Shown piece after piece: positions 50,801 to 63,900 of a stretch of DNA of 64,000 bases (its first letter is position 1; every line of letters begins with the position of its first letter). Under the pieces are notes generated by a model. That model made no database searches. It was not told the DNA's origin and saw only the letters and a program-made list of their open reading frames with translations. Both the position numbers and the translations under genes were made by a program. Source of the DNA: Lanius collurio (Eukaryota; Chordata; Aves; Passeriformes; Laniidae); the NCBI GenBank assembly GCA_020086605.1, contig JACBWW010000007.1, positions 17,869,396-17,933,395 of the forward strand, in the 5' to 3' direction.

Positions 50801-52756
50801 GAGGGGTCCCAAGCTCAGAAATAAGGTTTCTGAATCTGTTATTCATATCAAAATCTAGTCCACTGAAGGGGTAACTGGAATTACCTGCCCTGCCACATCC
50901 AAGAAGGTGATGATAGATCTACAAGCTATCTCCCTGCTCTAGCTTAGAGGTCTTCAGCTTTTTGTTTCAATCTTGTAAATGGCCCAGGGGTTAGTAAAAT
51001 CAACAAAAAGGTGTCAAAATGTGAGCTGAATTCCTCTAAGTCAGTTAAATAAACAGTATTAACATCCACTATCCATAGTAAGTAGAGGAGTTCTGTGATG
51101 TAAGGATAATAAAAGTACTTGGGAGGAGAGCAGGATGCCTGAGCATCACAACACAAAGTCATGCCAAACCCACTATGGCCAGCCCACAGCCTAGAGCTAA
51201 AAAAGCTCTGCTTCCCTTCCTATTGCTCTAAAATCTAGGTAAAACATAGCAGGGTAATTAAGAGTTCACTGTGTTAATAGCTTTTTTGGATCCTATAATG
51301 TTCATAACAGTCCATCTCTTAAATTACAAATGTAATGGCATAGCTCCTGGTTATCCTTTCAACAATACCAAGTTAGAAATATTGCTGAGAAGGACAGCAA
51401 AACTTTGGAAGAACGGTGCATCTGATTCCCCTTAGCAGCAGCCTATTTCTTACTAGCCCTGTGACTACTGAAGAATTTGTCATTCCAGAAAATTTTACAT
51501 CATGTTGACACGTGAAATTACAAGAAAGGCTGCTCCTAATGGAGCCATGGCTGAACAGACAGAAAGTTTCAATCCTAAGGCCTTACAGAAGACACTGCAA
51601 AACACAGTGTAGGCTTCTAGGCTGATATAGGTGTGCATGCTCTATAGCAGAGGTAGGTGTGTTCATCCTTGCTCCCAGCTCTCAACTTATATCACTGCAT
51701 CCAGTTTTACTTTCTTTTTTTATGCTTTTTCCTAGAATGTGACTCAGTGCTTTTCAGAAAGCAGAACCTTTGTCTGCATCATTCTCCCTGCCAATCCTTT
51801 ACATCACCTGCTTGATCCAGAGTTGGGAGTGACTCATTTTTCTCATCCAAGCACATGTGCACACAATGAGCTGTCTCCCATCTAATGGCCCTTCACAGAA
51901 ACTTATATGTAGGGTCATGATTGTGTTTTGTTGCAGATGCCCAGTGCCCATCTGTAGAGGACAGTCTCTGTCTGTCTCAGGATTTATATTGTTCTGAATG
52001 CTTTAAAGGCTTTGCAAGTGAAAGCAGATGATTTAGTTTTTTTTTCCCTTCCTCCCTCACTAGCTAATTTTGTATCTATTATTTACTGTGGGAAAGCTAT
52101 GCTAAACAAGCAATCTCTACATTTTTTTCTGAGGCTGATTTCCATCCTAAACTGTTTACCAAAGTGAGCTTGAACCTGTTTTTGGAAAATTTTCACACCA
52201 CTCACTCACCACCTTACCTTTATTGTTTGCAGCATATGTGAAGATACAGTTTTAATGGAATCCCTTCAACTGCATAGAGACACTTGTGGTGGGCTAGGTA
52301 ACTAAAATCTATAAATTAATGACTGAAAGTATGACATGTACAATGCAGACATGTGAACTAATCCACCTCTTCTTTTGTCCTGTTAGAGTCAATGGAAAGA
52401 TGTAAGCACTTTCTAGCAGTAATTTGGCTCAATCTGAATTAGACAGCTACCATAGGTCACGTGGCTTACAATAAAGAAAAGGCAAAGCAAAACAGCTTTG
52501 GTGCAGATGTCTACATTTTGTTGGTATCTATTGTTATGGTACCTAACGTAAATTAATGTTAGTAAACTCACTGGTGAATAGAGCAGAGATTCAGGAATTT
52601 GCAAAAAGGCAAATTACAACATTATCACAAAATAATGCCATTTCAATTTTGGATTTTAATTCTTCTGCTGAGAGTTCATTTAATCTTAGCATTAGGTATA
52701 GGCATTTCTCTGAATCTACTTTGACAGTAACACAGCCAAGAGGAGTTGCAAACTGT
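47823..52756. other. Non-coding DNA, no genes recognised
   Basis: About 5 kb of AT-rich sequence without a recognisable repeat or exon. The overlapping small frames at 48102-48465 and 50076-50508 have no domain. Confidence 0.4.
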
Positions 52757-53635
52757 TAGAATAGAGCAATGGAATTGCTTACGTTGAAAAGGACTTTTAA
52801 GACCATCAGATCTAACTGTTAACCTAGTGCTGACAAGTTCACCACTAAACCATGCCCCTAAGCACCCTGTCTGTCTTAAATACCTCTAGGGTTGGTGGCT
52901 CTGCAAGTTCCCTGGGCAGCCTCTTCCAGTGCTTGACAATCCTGAAGAATTTTTTCCTAGTATCCAAACTAAAACACCCCAGGCACAACTTGAAGCCATT
53001 TTCTCTTGTCCTATTGCTTGTTACTTGGGAACAGAAACCAGCCTTCATCTCAACACAACCTCCTTTCAAGTTGTGCTTAAAGTTCAGCTTCCTTTTCTCC
53101 AGGCTAAACACCCTCAGCTTCCTCAGCCACTACTCACCAGACTTGTGCTCCAGACATTTCACCAGCTCCGTTGCCCTTCTCAGGATACAATCCAGCACCT
53201 CAGCATCTTTCTTGTAGTGAGAACCCAGAACTGAACTCAGGATTTGAGGTGTGGCCTCACAAGTGCCACTGCTCTGGTCCTGCTGGACACACTATTCCCC
53301 TTGTTCTGCTGTGTGATGGCACTCAGGATGATCCGCTCCATGACCCCCCACAGGCACTGAGCTTGGGCTGACAGTCATAGATCCCAGAATCCTCTGTCTG
53401 GTTCCTCTTGTAGATGGGCATCACATTCGTCAATCTCCAGTCAACCAGGACCTCCCCAGTTAGCCAGGACTGCTGGTAAACATTGAAAAGTGTTCCAGTG
53501 AGCTCTTTCACCCTCCCCCTCCATACCTCTGGATAGTTGTCATCCAATCCCATAGACAGCTGTCTCACAGCCTCTTCCAACAGCTGCTCAGAGCTGTGGG
53601 CAGGATAAAGGCAGATAACTACACTTAACAGTAGC
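52757..53635 (-). mobile_element. CR1 LINE with internal deletion (reverse transcriptase lost)
   Basis: A minus-strand CR1 copy. Read from its 3' end (52757) it has a degraded terminus, the short 3' UTR, and the ORF2 C-terminus (reverse frame 52845-53111, ending DRVLRGMV, with SLEKRK and SQVTSNRTRENG landmarks). At about 53301-53310 it jumps to the front of the reverse transcriptase: NVYQQSWLTGEVLVDWRLTN and MPIYKR, then a frameshifted continuation of the NYRPVSLTSVPGKVMERII region. All intervening RT motifs, including the catalytic FADD block, are missing. The 5' edge near 53600-53640 is approximate. An in-frame stop and frameshifts make it non-functional. It is older than copies A and B. 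Confidence 0.9.
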
Positions 53636-55638
53636 AAGATTGCCCTGGAAGAACTGCATTAGTAGGAATCAGTTCCATCAAAGAAACTGAATGTATCTCC
53701 AAGCACCTATTCTCATATCCTGGCTGGATGTGAGAAAGTTATGGAAGAATGGGATAGATAAGGGCAACAGCCTCATTCATGGACTCACCAGGAAATTGGA
53801 TGGACTAGTGAGATGACTTTGACCCTTCCTATCAGGAAACGTTTCCACATTGTCCTATCTCACACATCTTCTCTGCTCATCCTTTGCACCAGTGTGAACC
53901 AGCAATGTCTGCGATACTGTACTGTGCCCAGGCCCAGGAGAGAGGACCCAACTTCTGGACCCTAAAATGTCAGCTGCAAAGAAAGGAAGATCCAACATAT
54001 TCAGTATCCCAGAAAAACTGACTTGAAGGGGGCAAGGTTTTAGAGAATTATTTTAGTCATGTTTCAGAGAGCCAAGGCTATCTGCTTCACTCAATTCTGT
54101 CTCCCAACAGCCTGAGGAGAATGAGATGAGGGCCTGTAAGCAGAAAGCAAAACTTGATAGTTTATCAGACTTAGGTTGAATTTGTTGATGGTCTCAACAA
54201 GGCTGAGGCAAACTCCTCACTACTTTTCATGTAAAAAAAACTCACTTTACTTGTCTTTGTGCTCTAGGAACCTTGGAAATAGATGGCCTTGGAAAAGCCC
54301 ATTCCCCAAGAGACACAAAACATTCTGCTGCCTGTTGAGGCTCCCTTGTGTGAGCCATTGGCAATGTGCTTTTTGTACTGTTTTAGGAACAGTCCAGAAA
54401 GCAGATGGCATATTTTAGCATGACGGTCTTGCTGTCTTATTCCGTAAGCAGCTTGTCCTGTGCTGGCCTGATGACAAGGCATCCTCCTGCTGACTCTCTG
54501 GGGTACAGAGCATGGGAAGAGCCACTGCTGAAAGTCCTGACAAGAAGACAGTACTTTCAAGGCCTCCCTCTCCCTGTGCAAGGACAGCCAGAGGTAGAGA
54601 GTACTTTTCATTTCCCTGCTGCCCTTTGTGCAGGGCAGGTCACAGACTACTGCTTGTTTTACTTAACATTTCAATATATTCTCCAGGCAATATTTTTTAC
54701 TTCTGCTTAGAAGACTGTCTTTCCTTTAATCCATTTATTCTTGATCTGCTTTTCCCATAGTCCTCATGCTCACTGAACACTGTAGCAAATCTGCTCTTAT
54801 TTATTGTTAAAACAATGGAATTTTTTTCTTGAGATAAACCAAAAATGGGTGGCAAAAACTTATCCAGTTTTTATTTTATGCCTTTTTTTCAGGAAGTGTG
54901 GAGTACTTTAGAAACTCCTCTATCTAATTAGGAGTAAGTCTTAAAGACAGTGCATAAAAGAGTCACACCTTTTTTGTTCTTCCAGCAAAAAATTGTTTTC
55001 ATGGGGATAGCAAGGAAGAGGTACCAGGACTGTCTCAAGAGATCTTTGGGGGAAAGAGGGTAGACATGATTGAAATGAGCCTACATGGCCTTTGTTCATC
55101 TAATGTCATGTTTTTCTACTTTGGGTTTTATTCTTTTTGTGATATGGAAAATGTTACTTGAATTTTGATTGTATCTCGATTCCATGCAGATATTTTCAAT
55201 TAAAATAGACTAATGGAAACTACCATGAACAAATCTAGTGAGTATTACTATAAGATTGTTTTCCTTCACCTTTTCAAGCAGCAATCCGAAATTCTATGAG
55301 GAGAGAAGATAACAACTGACATGGAATGGAGTAATACAAGATGAATTTTAGGAATTTTTGTTTTGTTTCAAGAAATCTTTAACATTTGCGGAGTAGCACA
55401 TTGGTGCTGAACTTACAGGGATATTAAAGTATGGGAAACCATTTCTGTTGAAGGTTTTGGAACCATAAAGCTCAGCAGGAAGTGTTGTATTAGTTGCTGC
55501 ATCCCTTTTTGGAATTTGTTTCTCTCTAGTAACTTCTTCCATGCCATGTTTGTGACAAACCTTTGCTCCAGATTCTGCCATAGCAGTACAGTTGGACATT
55601 AATTTTAACAAGGTATATTTACAGTTCAGGACAAGAGA
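53636..55638. other. Non-coding DNA, no genes recognised
   Basis: No supportable exon or repeat. Whether the first 300 bases after the CR1 copy are further decayed CR1 5' sequence cannot be told by eye. Confidence 0.35.
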
Positions 55639-55846
55639 AATCACAGAATAAGTTGGGTTGGAAGGAGCCCTGAAAAGTCATGTAGTTCCCACTTCCTTGC
55701 AATATGCAGGGACATCAACTCAATCAGGTTAGTCAGAGCCCCATCCAATCTGGCCTTGAATATTTCCAGGGCTGGGTCTTCTACTACCTCTCTGAGCAAA
55801 CTATTCCTATGTTCACCACCCCAATCATAAAAAAATCTTTAATGGC
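55639..55846 (-). mobile_element. CR1 LINE 3' end, third subfamily
   Basis: The plus strand starts AATCACAGAATAAGTTGGGT, TGGAAGGAGCCCTGAAAAGT and continues through GCAGGGACATCAACTCAATC, AGAGCCCCATCCAATCTGGC and CTTGAATATTTCCAGGGCTG. This is the reverse complement of the CR1 subfamily whose consensus reads 'cagggacacc...ccccatccaacctggccttgaacacttccagggatgg'. It is truncated after about 208 bp, is diverged, and has no coding capacity. Confidence 0.9.
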
Positions 55847-58567
55847 TTGGCAGTCTGTCTGTTTCAATGTTGGTTTGTGAGTCTTACACTTTACAACCTC
55901 ACACAAACAAATATAATCCTGTTCTGAGAAAACAGCAAGGCCTGAACTCACTGCTTGGTTTGAAAATTACGTCTCCAAATGACCACGCCATAGAATGCTC
56001 ACTTCCACTCCTTGTGACTTTGCTATCAGTGAAAATTTAGCAATTAACCACAAGTTGTAAGAGTGTGAGTCTGCTTTTACAAAGTCAGAAAGAAGAGAGG
56101 GAGAAGAGAGTACAATTTTTCCAAAGGACTTGTCAGGGCACCTGGCCCCAGTGAACCCTCTCTGTGGGGGCTCATTCCTGGGATGTCCCCATGGGGTCTG
56201 CTGACCCCAGCACTGCCACCTGTGGTAGCATGGGGGTGAGAACATCTGTCCTTCAGAAATGGAGTGGGACCACCAACTGCTCCCACAGGTCAGTGAACAC
56301 AAGCCTTGCGATAGCTATAGGTATTCCTCTCCACTGACCTACATGATTTGGTCTGGTGACCTACTGCTTTTGTTTATTTTTTTAGGTTATAAAATATGCT
56401 TATCCAGCCTCTATAAGTAAGTGTGCAAATCTGAGAGTTGCAGTTCTAGAAATCCACACAAAAATGCCAAGTAAAAGACTGCTAACCAATCCTCTCTTGC
56501 CTTTAAGCACCTGAAACCTTCCAAACATGCTTAGAGGTGCAAGATTGCACATCCTATTAGGAACCTGCTAAGCTAGCCTGGCATACTAGCTGGATTTTTA
56601 GGGTACTCTGTGAAGATCATAATCCTCTTCTTTCTGGGAGCAACTTTATTACCCCAGGGAAGCAGCTGAGTTTAGATTGTGCCAATATTTCCATCACATT
56701 GTTAGCTCTCTTTTTTTTTTAAGTCTTCATGAAAAAGAAGTCATTTTGTCCCATAATTAAGAACCAAAAAACTTCTCATGGCAACAGATTTTGTTTATGA
56801 TTTTCACACAAATATTTTTGACAGCGTTGACATTTTTACAAGCATGACTAACTACACATTTACCCAGTTTCATTTTTTATTTTTTTTGGCATATAAATGT
56901 GCTAAAGATAATGTAAGCTAGAGAATTCCAAAGTCTGGCAAGAAGTTTACTGCATGCCAGGGACTGTTTTCACTTATTTTAAAAGACAAGTAGATGGCCA
57001 AGATACTGAATTTGAAATGTCACCTGCTGAGCTTTCATCGTGGTGACTGTGACAAAGGATATTCTTGTCATAGAAGACTTTCTCAGGAACCGTTTTCATT
57101 CATTTTGTCCCATGCTTTCTTTGCCACGTTGACAAATTTTACAGCTTCGATTTCTTTCTCTGTGAAATGAATTTCATTACCTACTTCACAGGAGTATCTG
57201 CTGCATAAATTATCAGTACTTAGACAATGCTGGGGGAGGAAGGAACTTTACAGCTTGGAAAGGACAAGAGGGAATCTGCACATGACAGTGGTATGTGCAG
57301 TGGTATGTACAATTCTCCCAAGTCTGCATATACAAGACTTTACCTGGGAGCCAGCTAGGGACACAGATACCTTCACTCATCTGTAAATTTATTCATGTAC
57401 CTGCCTGTGATATCCATGCTGCTCCTTGTGAAAGCCGCTGCTTCTCAGGAATCCACCTCAGACAGCTGAGGAAATGCCCTGTGCTATGCAAATCACAGGG
57501 CAGCACGATTACTAAAGGAACTGTTTCCCAAAACTGTCCTGTCCATACTGACAGTGATATCACACTTGCAATATGTGTGCTCCAGAGTTAGTACCTGCCA
57601 GCACCTCCCACACAGTGGCCTCTAAGATATTTGTTTATTGTCTGTTTATAGTGTTAAGGAGATGAGTGGTGCCTTGGAAACTGTTGTGCACAAACTGCAG
57701 ACAAATGCTGCCATTTATGGTGGTGTTGTCTGACAGTTTTAGTGAGTGTGATAGCTGTGTATTACTGACCCCACAAACCTTCTGTCACTATACACTGGTG
57801 CCACCTTTAGCTCTCTCTGCCCCCTTCAATATCTTCTGCTTTTTAGTATGCCAGTACTACACTCCTGCCGAGCAGCTGCCTGTTTGGCATGACTCACGCC
57901 AGACATTTGGCTATTTTGGACAAATGGGGATAGGCTATTTATCCCAAATAGCTGCCTGCCTTGGATAGCACATTGTCCTGAATAATGGAAGCACTATCAA
58001 CCTAAAATCCTTTAGAATTCTTCTGCCTGCACCCACATATTGCAGCAAAGAACCCAGGAAACATGCAAATATCTATTAATACAGCAGATGACGAGAGACA
58101 CACTTTTGAAATGATAACTTGGTTTGACTTGGTTGCACCCCCACCAAAGCAAGGAGACCAACTTTCCTGGGTGCAGGGTCTGGGAGCTACCCCAGAGCTC
58201 TGTGCTGAGGAGCCCTCAGAAAAGGTGCAGGTGCCCTGGTGACTTCCTTAGAACTATCCCTGGTCCCCGGCTCCCTGGTGGCAGGCTTGCCATGGAAACA
58301 GTTCTGAATACTTTTTTTAAGCTGTTGATTCACACACCAGAAAGATCAACCTCTGGTTTGAAAATCTACTAGGCATGTTCTGCCCAGGGAAACAAAAAGC
58401 CATACAGATTGGGTAGAAATTAGGACCTTCTTTGCCCTGTTTACCTGGAGATAGCTTGTATAGGATGTGAAATTCAAGGGGTGTCCTAGGAATTTATAGT
58501 GTCTCAGGCAGAGATCAAGGGGACCTGAAAGGATTTTCTGTCTTTACACAGACCCTCCTGGGAGAGC

Positions 58568-58609
58568 TTTTTTTTTTCTTTGATTTTGCGCCTTTTTTTT
58601 TTTTTTTTT
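58568..58609. repeat. Paired poly-T runs
   Basis: T10 at 58568-58577 and T17 at 58593-58609, separated by CTTTGATTTTGCGCC. No recognised retrocopy adjoins them. Confidence 0.8.
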
Positions 58610-59851
58610 GGTTAAGTTTCCCAAGCTTTTAGTGGACCCATTGTAATTTATAGGAGATTCTTGCCTAATGATGAATGATGTAGTTTGCTAATGATGGATT
58701 TGGTTACAGTGTGTATGTGTTGCAGAGTGAGAGATGATTTTATCTTGTTCTGATGGAGGACTCAGGTTACCAAGAAGTCTTTATAGCTCTTTGTCAATCC
58801 ACTAGTGAAGCCACCAGTTTAAAATGTGGGATCTTTCTACTTTCTCCTCCAAATCTTAATGAATTTTAAAACAGCTTTTAAAACTGATTATTTCAGAACA
58901 CTGCTGTCCCATAGGCGTATTTGTCATCATTTGCACTGGTCAAATTTCCACTGATTTCAACGTGTGATGAGAAGAGTGCTGGGTATGAAAAGGATGCGGG
59001 CTCAGATCAGGAGAGAGAGATACAGATGGACCAGCAGCAGGGCCAGGGCTCCTGGTGAGCATTAGGGTGAGCTGGTAACAGCAGTGGTAACTAGCAGAGA
59101 GAATTGGTGGTAAATGGAAGACTCTCACATGGATTAACCTGCCAGGCTTTTTTTTAGAATCTGTTCTGCATTCACATCAATGGCTCATGGGCATTCCTTC
59201 CCCCTCCCCATCTCACTTGAACAGTTTTAATTTATTTTGCTTGTGTTTGGGAAAATATGCTTTACATCATTAATGTCCTTTATAATTTCCTGATATTTAG
59301 TGTGTTGTTTTATGTTTTAACCAGTAGGGTATTTCTTTTTGTTATATTTATAATCTAATTGGAAATTATGACAATTTTTTATCAGATTAGATCCATATAA
59401 TTTGGATATATGTGTATGTAGTTAATTTACTACCATTCACTAGCATTATTCAGTCCACTATTTTTCTCTTGTAAACACTTTTTTAAAGGCAATTTTACTA
59501 AAAATGGCTATTTTTTTTTCCTTGAATAGAGATGGGGAAAAAATCTTTGCCTGCAAAATCCTTTGAAATATTAACCCTAAAATATGAAATTAGTAAAGGA
59601 AAAGGTGGCATTTGATGACACTATTTTGCAAAGGTGTATGAGATCTGCCACAATCATCTGTTTGCCTGTGACAATAACCAGAAGAGTTCTGTATCTCTCC
59701 TCACTATTTTTTCTCCAGAAAGGTTACCAGTGTCCTACACACAATATAGAATTTTCAAATTTTGAAACATTTTGTTATTATAGTAATGGCTATTGCTGTT
59801 CCTAACATATACCCTGTCAGAAGGCTTAAAAAATTTATGCCTTGCTTCATG

Positions 59852-59883
59852 CAAAAAAAAAAAAAATGGGGGAGGGGGAGGGG
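59852..59883 (+). repeat. A14 run followed by three G5 runs
   Basis: Fourteen A, one T, then three G5 runs separated by single A. Three long G-runs fall one short of a standard G-quadruplex but could take part in an intermolecular one. Confidence 0.75.
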
Positions 59884-60363
59884 AAAAATACCCGAAGGTC
59901 AAAACTTTTAAAATGTCACTTCTTCTACAGTTTTGCATAGAAAATACATTGAAGCAGTGGGAGGGCTCCTTGCCCATAGAAACAGGCTGTAAGAAAAGAA
60001 TGTTATCCTGCTGCTGTAGTTTCCACTTTCACTGGCAGCTGCGGGCTGAGCAGAAAAGCACTGTGGGAGCCTATTGTTACCCCAGCTGGGTAATAGTTTT
60101 CTTATTTTACAGTCAGCAACCGAGGGGGGTTGGGGTGTCTCAGCAAAGTGCCTGAAAATATAACTCCTGCAAACAGATCACTTTCTCCTTCACTATGAGA
60201 AAGAGGGATCCATAAATCTTTTATTTCAGTTATTTCCTCTACCAAGGTAATTAACTATTTCAAAAAAAGATGGATTTATTCTCCAAATAAATTTATGCTG
60301 TGTGGAAATGTTGCTCTGAAAGCTGTAAAATCCCAGATCTCTACTGGAAAGCTCAATAATACT

Positions 60364-60416
60364 CTTTTTTGTTGGTGGTGGTGTTTTTTTGGTTTTGGGT
60401 TTGGGGTTTTTTTTGG
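60364..60416 (+). repeat. G/T-only tract
   Basis: About 53 bases composed only of G and T, including GGTGGTGGTG and GGTTTTGGGTTTGGGG. This strong strand asymmetry is of simple-repeat origin. Confidence 0.75.
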
Positions 60417-63269
60417 ATGAAATTTGATTTCCGAAGAGTAAATTTTGCAAGAGTAAGCCTGTAGGGATGACAACCCACATTTTTACCAGAGCAAAGTTTT
60501 GACAGGAAATGGAGGAGGTGGTGAGTAAACTTTGCAAAGCTTTTCTTTTCCTGACAGGGAAAGTGTGAGCATCCCTACAAAAGTGGCATGTATGATTTCA
60601 TGTTGAATGGTTATAGCTCGTAAGACTAACTCTTACAAGACTGTAGATTTCTTTTAGTGCTGGCCCATCCGAGCAAGGATAGCTATTTATGTCATCACAG
60701 CAACCTAAGTTTAAGGAAGGGGAGCAGTGACAAAACCATTTAGCTCATCAGACTTTCCTAATGTCTTTCATTTCCTAACAACTAGAATTTGCAAGACCAG
60801 CTTCAAAGGAAGACAAATCTTGCCTATGGTGGGAAAGTTGACCAGCTGAATGATTTATCTCCTCAACTTTTTGATCGCCTCAGGTGTTACCACAGTTGCA
60901 GTCTGAAGTCCTGCAGAGCACTCCATCAGCGACATATAAAGGCAAAACACGCTCTGGTCAGCTGGATGAGCAGGGTGCCCAGTTGATGGGCAGGTCACAG
61001 CTGATCAGAGGACTGTTTTGATCAGAGGAGACCTGTTTCCTGGACTTTTTCCTGTTTCAAATCCTTTGCATCCCCTTGGAAAGTAAAGAGGATCTGCTCC
61101 AAAAAGGGGTGGATCTTGTAGCCCTGTTTACTACCTAGGAGAATTGAGTTGTTTCTGGAATGAAACTCCCCCTGTAGAAGTGATACAGGGGAGTAGGCAA
61201 GAGGAGTACTTCCCTTACCACCCAACCCAATCTCTGCAAAGTGTTTTTTCTTTGTGTGGGGCTCATGCCAAAAGAATGTCTGGATCATGCCCAGGCTTCT
61301 TACGCTGATGGACTTTGCTTTAATCTTGTAGTTTTTAATCTTGTGGTGGTAGTAATGTCAAATATTACTGGATTCATGCTGCTGAGCCTCTGCTGCCTTT
61401 TGAAGCTGGATTACAGCTTGCTTGTCTGTGTTCTCCCACTCCTCCAGACCTCAGGGCAGACAGAGTTACAATTTTTCTCCCTTACTTGCCTTGTATTGTC
61501 GCTCTTCTGTCTATGCCATATAGTCAACACTTGCCTGACTGATCTGGCCTGATCTGGCTGGCTGAGTTCATGGGATGAAATGCAGAGTCACGTGTGATAC
61601 GTGAAAGCAGGTCTGATGCTCTGCTGTTCCTTATTTTTCTTCAGTTCATGCATCTATGGTTTTTGGATTGGTGGAGGCACTGCTTCCCTCTTCTGCAGAG
61701 AAACCTTCTGGGGTGTTGGGGTGCACGTAAACGGGGTGCATATGCAGCTAGGATAGACTCAGCTATTTGTGTCATGGGAAGATGATGGCATGTGTGGTGG
61801 GAGTTCCCTGGAAAGGGCCTAGCACTGCCAAGGTCACAGCTCAAAGCCTCGGGAATTCTGTGGCTGTATTAAATTTGCATCTCTACCCTCTAATGCTCTC
61901 CACCATGCTGGAGGAAAACATCTCACTCTCCAAAGGGAGAACCTTATATCAAGGCGTCTTGACTGCCTTGAAGTTTTGTCCAGCACATATTCCTGGACCT
62001 CAAAGCTGAGGTATAGATACAGGCTGTCGGTTGTGTGGGGAGAAAGCGAGGGCTGAGGCTTTGAAAGGAAAAGAAGACAAACTCCACACATTTTCTGGAT
62101 TATCTTGGACAAATGCAATAGGAATAGTATTGTGGGAAAGAGTGATTCATTCCTTGCTTTCAATACTTCCTCTGAAGATATTTTCAAGGGAAAGAATGAG
62201 CAATATTAGAGTTTGGCATTTCAACCAATGACAGCAAAATAAATTACATGCACTTGTTACATCTGTCAGCATGGAGCCTCAGATCAAGCTGTGGTATGTA
62301 CTTGCTATTGCACGCCCTAGATTCAAGCCCAGTTATTAAACAAGCATGGTTTTGGAGATTATGAATATTCCTAATAGCAGGGTTGAGCCAGAACTGAACA
62401 GGTCTTGTTGCACACCCAAAGGATGTATTTTCAAAACTTCATGCCTTATTTCAAGCTGAAGAAATTCCTGTCCTTTTCTCCACAAACTTTTGTCTCAGTT
62501 CCAAGCCTGCCACACCAACAACCACTCTGGCATACCATAAAAAAGAGGAAGCCACTTTGGCTTTTATATCAGCCATGTTCCAACAGTGTGAACCACTAGA
62601 AGACCAAGCTTTGGGCAGGTTTGTAAAGGAGACCAATGAGCTTTTCTCTGCTCAGAGAGCTGGATCAGCATTCCTACCTAAAATCTCCCTCATGCCTCCA
62701 AGAGAAACCTGTTGCTGGGAGGTCACACCTGAGGACATCTTCTTGGTCATACAGGGTAATTCTGCTGGAAAGAAGTATAGAGCATCTATCTCATAGGAAG
62801 TTTTGTAAGGCTTAAGGACCAGTTTATGCAATGAATCTTCCCCAGCAGAATTCTTTTCACACTCTGCTAAATGTTTGAAAACATGTTGAAGGACTACAAG
62901 TCTGGAGTGTGGTGTGAGAATGTGTAGCCATTGCAGTAAAATGGTTGGTTGCTCCTCTATGATTAGTGGATTTTAGGTTAAGCTGGTTCTTTATTTCTAA
63001 GAACATTGCCATCTTGTTGAATAAATAGCTGAGAAGCACAACATTCCTGTATATTAAGTATCTATTCATATCTTTGCTTCAGACTCAAGTACATCTGTGA
63101 TGTTTTCATTCTGGGTAATAAGTAAGTATCTCACTAATTTCATAGACAAAATGGTTGTATTCCTTGACTGAATCAAAATCTGTGAGTGAAAGCAGTGGTG
63201 AAGGGAAAGACAGGGTCAAGGAAATATCCTGTTCTATCACTTTAGGAAACAGGGTTAAATACATTGTGT

Positions 63270-63308
63270 AAATGCACACAGATGCACACACAGATATACA
63301 CACACACA
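63270..63308. repeat. CA-rich microsatellite, interrupted
   Basis: Interrupted (CA)n with ATGCACACAGATGCACACAC and a final ACACACACAC block. Confidence 0.75.
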
Positions 63309-63794
63309 ACTTTTCCATTCATATTATTAATTTAAATTTGATCTTTATAGTTGTTTGAAACCTTCTTTATGCTCTCTGTGGAAGTGAAGCATTACTTAGA
63401 AATGCCACCATCCCAGCTCTTTACCCCATGGATGCATGAACTTGATGACTGGCCAGACCGACAGACACACATGCAGTCAGTGCTATAAATCTCTAGGGCA
63501 GAGTTCACACCTCCCTGTGTGCTGCCTGTTCTACACTCACAGAAGAAAAGACACAAGTGAGCAGGTGCTTTCAGGCTATGGATGTGTCTACCTGGACTTG
63601 TGCTCTGCCAGCGCCACAAGCTGAGCAGAAGCAGTTTCACTGTGTCTGTCAAAGCACAAAGTTGGAGCTGGAGAGTGTTTCTGAGGTCCTAGGTATGTTA
63701 CCTCAGACTTGGCACCACATCACCTTGGTCATGCCATTTTGGGTCAGGGCACGGAGACAGCTGGGTCCCATCTGACTGAGAAATGGCTTGTAGC

Positions 63795-63900
63795 CATCCC
63801 CTGCACAGACAAAGGAGGATGGAAAAACAGATGGTGGAACAGTTTGCCCAAGGCCACACAAGAGGTCAGCAGGAGAAGCAAGAGTGGAGCAGACATCCCC
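63795..63900 (+). mobile_element. Possible MIR/CORE-SINE remnant
   Basis: TTTGCCCAAGGCCACACAAG (63843-63862), followed by GGTCAGCAGG and GCAAGAGTGGAGCAGACATC, resembles the most conserved stretch of MIR ('cttgcccaaggtcacacagctagtaagtggcagagc'). The preceding TGCACAGACAAAGGAGGATG and the GATGGTGGAACAG patch roughly fit 'acagatgaggaaactgaggcacagagaggttaag'. MIR-type SINEs are rare but present in bird genomes. The similarity is modest and could be chance. Confidence 0.45.

Larger units (their letters stand above)
55847..63790. other. Non-coding DNA, no genes recognised
   Basis: About 8 kb without a supportable gene. It contains several homopolymer or G/T tracts listed separately. The small frames at 60789-60986 and 61241-61552 show no domain; the latter has hydrophobic runs typical of T-rich DNA. 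Confidence 0.4.

Noticed and set aside
60789..60986. 65-codon frame considered as a small gene
   Set aside because: No recognisable domain, weak start context and no neighbouring exon.
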